A stretch of 35,829 bases of DNA from Rhodanobacteraceae bacterium (lineage in GTDB: Bacteria; Pseudomonadota; Gammaproteobacteria; Xanthomonadales; Rhodanobacteraceae): NCBI GenBank assembly GCA_021325475.1, contig JAJPHA010000049.1, positions 1 through 35,829 of the forward strand. Direction: 5' to 3'. Below, piece by piece: positions 28,787-35,829 of this stretch (position 1 is the stretch's first letter; each line of letters begins with the position of its first letter). Under the pieces are notes generated by a model that was given only the letters and a program-made list of their open reading frames with translations, searched no databases and had not been told where the DNA came from. Made by a program: the position numbers and the translations under genes.

Positions 28787-30337
28787 ATGAGCGTGCCCGC
28801 GGAAACGCCGCGCGCACCGCCGCTGACCGGCGCGCCGCTGGCGCTGCTCACGGTGGCGGTGGCGTTCTCCACGTTCATGGAGGTGCTCGACCTCACCATC
28901 GTCAACGTCTCGGTGCCGCACATCGCCGGCAGCCTCGGCGTCAGCCCGAACGAGGGCACCTGGGCGATCAGCTCGTATTCGCTGGCGAGCGCGGTGATGC
29001 AGCCGCTCACCGGCTGGATCGCGCGCCGCTTCGGCGAGGTGCGCGCGTTCTGCGTCGCCGTGCTGCTGTTCGTGGCGATGTCGATGCTGTGCGGGCTCGC
29101 CACCAGCATGCCGATGCTCGTCGTGGCGCGGCTGCTGCAGGGCGCCGGCTCCGGACCGATGGTGGCGCTGTCGCAGGCATTGCTGCTCAACAACTATCCG
29201 AACGACAAGAAGGGCATCGCGCTCGCGCTGTGGGCGATGACCGTGGTGATCGCGCCGATCTTCGGCCCGATCCTCGGCGGCTGGATCACCGACAACTATT
29301 CCTGGCCGTGGATCTTCTACATCAACGTGCCGGTCGGCCTGCTCGCCGCGTTCGTGACCGCGACGCTGCTGCGCGGCCGCGAATCGCGCATCGTCCGCGC
29401 GCCGATCGACGTCGTCGGCCTGGTGCTGCTGGTGGTCGGCGTCGGCTGCCTGCAATTCATGCTCGACAACGGCAACGACCAGGACTGGTTCGAGTCCGGC
29501 CTGATCGTCACGCTCGGCCTCGTCGCGCTCGTCGCCCTCGCCTTCTTCGTCGCCTGGGAACTGACCGACCGGCATCCGGTGGTCGATCTGCACTTGTTCG
29601 GCAAGCGCAACTTCGCCGTCGGCGTCACCGCGCTGTCGATGGGCATGATCGGCTTCTTCGGCATCAACGTCGTGTTTCCGCTGTGGTTGCAAGTGAACCT
29701 CGGCTACACCGCCACCTGGGCTGGGCTCGCCACCGCGCCGGTCGGCATCCTCGCGTTCCTGCTCTCGCCGCTGGTCGGGCGCAACATCCAGCGCCTCGAA
29801 CTGCGCTCGGTCGCGAGCTTCGCCTTCGTCGTGTTCGGCGCGTGCGCGTTGTGGTTCGCACGCTTCCCGAGCGACGCCACGTTCGGCCAGCTCGCGCTGC
29901 CGCGATTTCTGATGGGCATCGGCATCGCCTGTTTCTTCGTGCCGATCAATCAGGTGATCCTGTCCGGCTTGAAACCCGAGCAACTGGCCTCGGCCGCAGG
30001 CATCTCGAATTTCTGCCGCACGATTTCGGCCAGCTTCTCCACCGCGGTGATGGTCACGCTCTGGCAGCATCGCGGCGACTTCCACCACGCCATGCTGGCC
30101 GAACATCTCGACCGCGCCAGTCCCGCGGTGAACGGCTACCTCGAGCACTTGCAGACGCTCGGCGCAACCGCCACGCGGGCGTGGGCGATGGTCGATCGGG
30201 TGGTCACGCGCGAGGCGCTGACCGGCGCGGTCAACGACGTGTTCCTGATCTGCGCCGTGCTGTTCTTCGCCATGATTCCACTCTTGTGGCTCGCCAAACC
30301 GCCGTTCGGCAACGCCGGCGCGGCGACGGTGCATTGA
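28787..30337 (+). CDS. emrB: Drug:proton antiporter of the DHA2 major facilitator family, EmrB-like
   Basis: 516 aa with 14 predicted membrane segments. Family motifs: FMEVLDLTIVNVSVPHIAGSL in TM1, LTGWIARRFGEVR (motif A), ARLLQGAGSGPMVALSQALLL (motif B) and IFGPILGGWITDNYSWPWIFYINVP (motif C of antiporters). It expels hydrophobic or aromatic compounds through the adaptor and outer-membrane channel. Last gene of the MarR operon; its stop lies 5 bp before heptad locus 7. Confidence 0.93.
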   Translation: MSVPAETPRAPPLTGAPLALLTVAVAFSTFMEVLDLTIVNVSVPHIAGSLGVSPNEGTWAISSYSLASAVMQPLTGWIARRFGEVRAFCVAVLLFVAMSMLCGLATSMPMLVVARLLQGAGSGPMVALSQALLLNNYPNDKKGIALALWAMTVVIAPIFGPILGGWITDNYSWPWIFYINVPVGLLAAFVTATLLRGRESRIVRAPIDVVGLVLLVVGVGCLQFMLDNGNDQDWFESGLIVTLGLVALVALAFFVAWELTDRHPVVDLHLFGKRNFAVGVTALSMGMIGFFGINVVFPLWLQVNLGYTATWAGLATAPVGILAFLLSPLVGRNIQRLELRSVASFAFVVFGACALWFARFPSDATFGQLALPRFLMGIGIACFFVPINQVILSGLKPEQLASAAGISNFCRTISASFSTAVMVTLWQHRGDFHHAMLAEHLDRASPAVNGYLEHLQTLGATATRAWAMVDRVVTREALTGAVNDVFLICAVLFFAMIPLLWLAKPPFGNAGAATVH

Positions 30338-30342
30338 GTGGA

Positions 30343-30480
30343 GGGCTGAGAGCTGAGGGCTGGGGGCTGAGGGCTGGGGGCTGAGGGCTGAGGGCTGAGG
30401 GCTGAGGGCTGAGGGCTGAGGGCCGAGGGCCGAGGGCTGAAGAGCTTTTTCCACTTCCTACTCCCTACTCCCCACTCCCC
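30343..30480 (+). repeat. Heptad repeat locus 7 (between emrB and ppsR)
   Basis: About 14 units of GGGCTGA with GAGCTGA, GGGCTGG and GGGCCGA variants (30343-30440), the linker AGCTTTTTCCAC (30443-30454), then ACTTCCT/ACTCCCT/ACTCCCC heptads (to 30480). The last part is the same as in locus 8 over more than 30 bases. It fills the gap between convergent genes: it starts 5 bp after the emrB stop and ends one base from the ppsR stop. Confidence 0.92.
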
Positions 30481-30481
30481 C

Positions 30482-31297
30482 TCAAAACATGTGCTTCTCG
30501 ATACCGAGCGCGGCGAGGATCTTGCTCGCGATTTCCTCGATGGAGGTGTGGGTGGTGTTCAGCGCCGGAATGTTCTCGCGCCGGAACAGCTTGTCGGCAA
30601 GCGCCAGTTCGTGCCGGCATTGCTCGATCCGCGCGTAACGGCTGCCCGGTTTGCGCGCCTGCCGCACCTGGGCGAGCCGGTCGGCGTCGATGGTCAAGCC
30701 GTACAAGCGCGGCTTGTACGGCAGCAGTCGCCTCGGCAGCTCGAGCTTGTCCAGATCGTCCTCGGTCAGCGGGTAGTTGGCCGCCTTCACGCCGTAGTGC
30801 AGGGCCATGTACAGGCAGGTGGGGGTCTTGCCGACGCGCGAGACGCCGACCAGGATCACCTCGGCGTCGCTGTAGTTCACATCGACGCCGTCGTCGTGGG
30901 TCAGCGCGTAGTTGGTGGCGTTGATGCGCGCCTCATATTCGGCGAAATCGGTGAGCCCGTGCGCCTTGCCGACGCGGCGCGAGCGCTTGGTGCCGAGCTC
31001 CGCCTCGAGCGGTGCGATGAACGGCGCGAACACGTCCAGCATCAGCGCACCGCTGGTGGCGAGGATCTCGCCGAGCTGCGGATCGACCACGGTGTTGACC
31101 ACGATCGGCCGCACGCCGCTCGCGGCATAGGCGTTGCGGATGCGCGCCGCGGCGCCGTGCGCCTTCTCCTCGTCGTCGACGAATGGAATGCGGAAGGTGT
31201 CGAAGGCGATGCCGTCGAACTGGGTGAGGACCGAGTGGCCGATGGTCTCGGCGGTGATGCCGGTGCCGTCGGAGACGTAGAAGATCGTGCGGCGCAT
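30482..31297 (-). CDS. ppsR: PEP synthase regulatory protein (kinase/pyrophosphorylase)
   Basis: 271-aa DUF299 family protein that inactivates PEP synthase by ADP-dependent phosphorylation and reactivates it by Pi-dependent pyrophosphorolysis. The P-loop GVSRVGKT is at 151-158, and the N-terminal [19 protein letters not shown] is conserved. Divergent from its target ppsA, with heptad locus 8 in between. The C-terminal MF-TGA abuts heptad locus 7. The coding strand upstream of the ATG is GTAAACTCCACCCC, without a Shine-Dalgarno. Confidence 0.94.
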   Translation of the reverse strand: MRRTIFYVSDGTGITAETIGHSVLTQFDGIAFDTFRIPFVDDEEKAHGAAARIRNAYAASGVRPIVVNTVVDPQLGEILATSGALMLDVFAPFIAPLEAELGTKRSRRVGKAHGLTDFAEYEARINATNYALTHDDGVDVNYSDAEVILVGVSRVGKTPTCLYMALHYGVKAANYPLTEDDLDKLELPRRLLPYKPRLYGLTIDADRLAQVRQARKPGSRYARIEQCRHELALADKLFRRENIPALNTTHTSIEEIASKILAALGIEKHMF

Positions 31298-31311
31298 GGG
31301 GTGGAGTTTAC

Positions 31312-31388
31312 GGGAGACGAGAGACGAGGGCCGAGGGCCGAGGGCTGTAAAGCTTTTTCCACTTCCTACTCCCTACTCCCCACTCCCG
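31312..31388 (+). repeat. Heptad repeat locus 8 (between divergent ppsR and ppsA)
   Basis: A degenerate first module, GAGACGA/GAGACGA/GGGCCGA/GGGCCGA (31314-31341), the linker GTAAAGCTTTTTCCAC (31347-31362, exactly as in locus 5), and heptads ACTTCCT, ACTCCCT, ACTCCCC, ACTCCCG (31361-31388). Both genes start outward from it, so it is part of their 5' regions. The rest of the gap (31389-31500) holds the ppsA leader; no clear promoter pair was found. Confidence 0.88.
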
Positions 31389-31500
31389 ATTTCCTCAGCC
31401 CCACCCCGCCTCGGCGCTTGTTTCATCCCTGCCAAACGCCGAAAATTGACGGTCTTGCCCGCCCGTGCGGGCTTCCCGGCCTTCTTCCTGGAGATTTCCC

Positions 31501-33873
<2,373 letters not shown>

Positions 33874-33911
33874 CGCGCCGCGCCGCGCGCGACGCGCCGG
33901 CGGCCGCCGCG

Positions 33912-34400
33912 TCAATCGAACGCGAAGACGCGCAACACGCGGTGCAGCAGATGCTTCACCGCCTCCGGCAGTTGCGCGGCGTCGTAGCTGGTGCCGTTGA
34001 CGACGACCGTGCCGCTGAACGTCGGGCCATCGCCGTCGCGCACCACTTGCAGGTTCTGCAGGCTCAGACTGTCGTTGACCGCCTTGCCGTTCTTGTCGGT
34101 GCCGGCGAGGGTGAGGTTGCCGTTGTAGGTGTTGGTCACCACCTCGTTGCTGCGTTCGTGCGTGCGCGTGACGCTGCCGTTGGCGACCAGGTTCTGATCG
34201 TCGTGCGGATGGAAGTTGGTGAGCGTGGCCTGGCTGGTGGTGTTGACGCCGGGAATCTCGACCGTACCGTTGGTGACGATGCTGAGACTCCCGCCGAAGC
34301 TGTCGGTCAGGCTGGTCGATTTCTCCAGGGTCAGCGCCGCCAGCGCGCTCGTGCTGAGCACGGCGCACACCAGGGCGGCCAGGGATCGGGCGATGTTCAT
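33912..34400 (-). CDS. Secreted protein of unknown function
   Basis: 162 aa. Signal peptide MNIARSLAALVCAVLSTSALA, cleavage about residue 21. The mature part is rich in Thr/Asn/Gly/Val with a repeating beta-strand look (LSIVTNGTVEIPGVNTTSQATLTNF, GSVTRTHERSNEVVTNTYNGNLTLAG, FSGTVVVNGTSYD). The C-terminal end is basic and helical. No family recognised. ATG 34400 has AAGGAG upstream. It ends 38 bp from the ppsA stop across a GC-only convergent spacer. Confidence 0.8.
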   Translation of the reverse strand: MNIARSLAALVCAVLSTSALAALTLEKSTSLTDSFGGSLSIVTNGTVEIPGVNTTSQATLTNFHPHDDQNLVANGSVTRTHERSNEVVTNTYNGNLTLAGTDKNGKAVNDSLSLQNLQVVRDGDGPTFSGTVVVNGTSYDAAQLPEAVKHLLHRVLRVFAFD

Positions 34401-34493
34401 ATTGAGGACTCCTTGCGTCATCGGAAGCGGCGCTTCCGTTCGCCCAGAGAAACGCCCGATCCGGCCGGCGGTTGACACGCGGCGCGGCGGAGT

Positions 34494-34997
34494 TCAACCG
34501 CCGAGGAAATCCGCCTTGCCGAGTTCGACGCCGTTGTGGCGCAGGGTGGCGTACGCGGTGGTGACGTGGAAATAGAAATTCGGCAGCACGAAGTCGCGCA
34601 GATAGTCGCGGCCCTGGAAGCGCAGCTCGCCGCGGCGCGTCTGCAGCACGATGTCGCGATCCTCGCCGCCGGCGTAGCGCTCGGCCGGCACGCTGTTGAC
34701 GAAGGCCAGCGTCTTGGCGATGCGCGCCTTGAGCTCGGGGAACGTGGTCTCGGTATCCTCGTGCTTCGGCACCTCGCTGCCGGACAGGCGCGCCGCCGCG
34801 CCCTTGACCAGGTCACACGCGATCTGCACCTGGCGCGTGAGCGGGAACATGTCCGGTGCGAGCCGCGCGTTGGCGAGCACCACCGGATCGAACTGCTTGC
34901 GCGCGGCGAACTCGACCGCCTTGTCGAGGATGCGATCGAGACTGCCGAGGAAGCGGTTGGCGGTGGGTAGGAGGATGTCGTGCAGGGTGAGTGGCAT
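34494..34997 (-). CDS. DUF1993 family protein
   Basis: 167 aa. MPLTLHDILLPTANRFLGSLDRILDKAVEFAARKQFDP...LAPDMFPLTRQVQIACDLVKGAAARLSG...NFYFHVTTAYATLRHNGVELGKADFLG is the DUF1993 pattern, a helical DinB-like fold. Function unknown. ATG 34997 follows GGAGAA. It is upstream of the secreted unknown (93-bp gap) and divergent from the SRPBCC gene; a longer upstream frame only crosses that gene in antisense. Confidence 0.88.
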   Translation of the reverse strand: MPLTLHDILLPTANRFLGSLDRILDKAVEFAARKQFDPVVLANARLAPDMFPLTRQVQIACDLVKGAAARLSGSEVPKHEDTETTFPELKARIAKTLAFVNSVPAERYAGGEDRDIVLQTRRGELRFQGRDYLRDFVLPNFYFHVTTAYATLRHNGVELGKADFLGG

Positions 34998-35072
34998 GGG
35001 TTGTTCTCCGTGAGTCCGACGAGCTAGGCTGAAAGCTGGCGATTGTCGCACAAGGCGTGACCGGGGGAGACC

Positions 35073-35537
35073 GTGCAAGCGAGCGAATTCCTGCTGATCA
35101 GCCGCTGGCGCATCGAAGCGCCGCTGACGCGCGTCTGGAATGCGCTGCACGAACCCGCCGACTGGCCGCGCTGGTGGCGCTACGTCGCCGCGGTGGACAA
35201 GCTCGCGGCCGGCGACGCCGAGGGCGTCGGCGCGCGCTACCGCTTCCACTGGACCAGCCGCCTGCCCTACTCCATCCGGTTGACGACCGAGGTGACGGAA
35301 ATCGCCCGGCACCGGCTGATCCGCGCCAGCGCCAGCGGCGATCTGCAAGGGGAAGGCGTGTGGCGCCTGCAGGAAAGCGCCGCGGGCACCGACGTCGAAT
35401 ACACCTGGAAGGTGAACCTCGACCGCGCCTGGATGCGGCTGTTCGCCCCGCTGCTGCGGCCCGTCTTCACCTGGAACCACAATGCCGTGATGGCGGCGGG
35501 GGAACAAGGGCTGGGACGACATCTCCTCACCACGTGA
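35073..35537 (+). CDS. SRPBCC (START/Bet v1-like) protein
   Basis: 154 aa. WRIEAPLTRVWNALHEPADWPRWWRYVAAVDKL is the polyketide cyclase/dehydrase opening of the family, followed by the antiparallel sheet and long C-terminal helix of the lipid-binding cavity. Ligand unknown. Start GTG 35073 with GGGGGAGA upstream. Divergent from DUF1993 across 75 bp, and directly followed by the tandem repeat at 35549. Confidence 0.85.
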   Translation: MQASEFLLISRWRIEAPLTRVWNALHEPADWPRWWRYVAAVDKLAAGDAEGVGARYRFHWTSRLPYSIRLTTEVTEIARHRLIRASASGDLQGEGVWRLQESAAGTDVEYTWKVNLDRAWMRLFAPLLRPVFTWNHNAVMAAGEQGLGRHLLTT

Positions 35538-35587
35538 GCCGGGCAGGCATCGCACCAGGGACGGTTCCGTGCGACACTTTCGCAACC

Positions 35588-35611
35588 GGCCCCGTAGCTC
35601 AGTTGGTCGAG
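35588..35611 (+). other. tRNA 5'-half-like segment, copy 1
   Basis: GGCCCCG fits a 7-nt acceptor strand, TA fits positions 8-9, and GCTC-AGTTGGTC-GAG is a standard D-arm. No matching acceptor 3' strand (CGGGGCC), T-arm (GGTTCGA) or anticodon arm follows; a 46-nt hairpin occupies the anticodon-arm position. It is therefore not a functional tRNA gene. Confidence 0.75.
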
Positions 35612-35657
35612 TTTCGAGCGCTCGCGCAATGCGTTGAAGCGCATTGCGCGCTCGAAA
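35612..35657 (+). repeat. Variable hairpin, copy 1
   Basis: Outer stem TTTCGAGCG/CGCTCGAAA (9 bp), a 4-nt bulge CTCG, inner stem CGCAATGCG/CGCATTGCG (9 bp), loop TTGAAG. All 18 pairs are Watson-Crick. Confidence 0.85.
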
Positions 35658-35725
35658 CGAGGAGGAGGCATGGATGCCGACTGGAGATCGCACCAGGGAC
35701 GGTTCCGTGCGACACTTTCGCAACC

Positions 35726-35749
35726 GGCCCCGTAGCTCAGTTGGTCGAG
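35726..35749 (+). other. tRNA 5'-half-like segment, copy 2
   Basis: Identical to 35588-35611, exactly 138 bp further on. Confidence 0.75.
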
Positions 35750-35795
35750 GCGAGCGCGCCCGCGCGATGCGGAGTAGCGCATCGCGCGCGCGAGC
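35750..35795 (+). repeat. Variable hairpin, copy 2
   Basis: Same geometry as copy 1: outer GCGAGCGCG/CGCGCGAGC (7 of 9 paired), bulge CCCG, inner CGCGATGCG/CGCATCGCG (9 of 9), loop GAGTAG. The inner stem differs from copy 1 by an A-T to G-C pair change on both sides. Confidence 0.85.
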
Positions 35796-35829
35796 CGAGG
35801 AGGAGGCATGGATGCCGACTGGAGATCGC

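Larger units (their letters stand above)
35549..35829 (+). repeat. 138-bp tandem repeat with tRNA-like half and variable hairpin
   Basis: Two full units (35549-35686 and 35687-35824) and the first bases of a third, which runs off the window. Apart from the 46-nt central hairpin the units appear identical. Order within a unit: a TCGCAC...GTGCGA hairpin; TGCGA-CACTT-TCGCA, alternative to the first; the tRNA-like GGCCCCGTAGCTCAGTTGGT; the variable hairpin; GGCAT-GG-ATGCC. Since 138 is divisible by three, one antisense frame stays open through the array, but it looks like a by-product. Class unknown; the array probably continues beyond the window. Confidence 0.9.

Noticed and set aside
35267-35809. 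Minus-strand 180-codon frame with a 46-residue internal repeat.
   Set aside because: It arises because the 138-bp unit is a multiple of three and crosses the SRPBCC gene in antisense. Its DQLSYG segment is the usual antisense reading of a tRNA D-arm.
35588-35829. tRNA genes.
   Set aside because: Only the 5' half is present. No T-arm, no complementary acceptor strand and no anticodon loop follow.
35549-35829. CRISPR array.
   Set aside because: The repeated part is about 92 bp, the variable part is itself a hairpin and similar between units, and no cas genes are present.

Overview
This is a GC-rich (roughly 70%) chromosomal segment of a gammaproteobacterium. Gene order (murJ-ribF-ileS-lspA next to divergent rpsT, then rplU-rpmA-obgE, uvrA), a kynurenine-pathway pair (ACMSD, KynU) and the protein sequences fit Xanthomonadales, perhaps near Rhodanobacteraceae. 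That placement is an inference from gene content, not a database match. About 33 protein genes are densely packed; most are core housekeeping genes and no transposase, integrase or phage gene is visible.

Layout: 261-6376 holds the leftward operon murJ > ribF > ileS > lspA. rpsT (6571-6834, TTG start) is divergent from it. rplU > rpmA end at a clear intrinsic terminator (8096-8124), and obgE follows leftward. uvrA and a thioesterase run right (8935-12176). 12190-18439 mixes a copper chaperone, two crotonase-fold enzymes, a leftward sulfurtransferase/Nudix/DUF1289 operon, a small unknown, a periplasmic FKBP and a DUF1684 protein. mutL (leftward) and a FUSC transporter gene (rightward) are divergent at 20.5 kb. 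22738-25578 is an ACMSD / exported unknown / KynU cluster. 25606-30337 is a complete MarR-controlled tripartite efflux operon with a visible promoter and a perfect palindromic operator. ppsR and ppsA are divergent at 31.3-31.5 kb. The right end has a secreted unknown, DUF1993, SRPBCC and a 138-bp tandem repeat that runs off the window.

The most unusual content is non-coding. (1) Eight intergenic sites carry a modular family of seven-base repeats: (GGGCTGA)n, usually with a conserved GCTTTTTCCAC linker and a second heptad array, (ACTCCCC)n or (CTCACCG)n. The GGGCTGA edge sits against a gene boundary: it supplies stop codons (lspA, a small unknown, and on the other side ribF), touches start codons (ileS, obgE, ppsR) or abuts a -10 hexamer (uvrA, DUF1684). 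The G-rich strand matches the G-quadruplex pattern G3N4G3N4G3N4G3. (2) The right-hand tandem repeat has a 138-bp unit that joins a tRNA-like 5' half to a 46-nt hairpin whose sequence changes between copies while the inner stem keeps its pairing. (3) Two short AT-rich words, AAAAGTATAC and AAATGTGGA, recur inside GC-rich genes more often than composition predicts.
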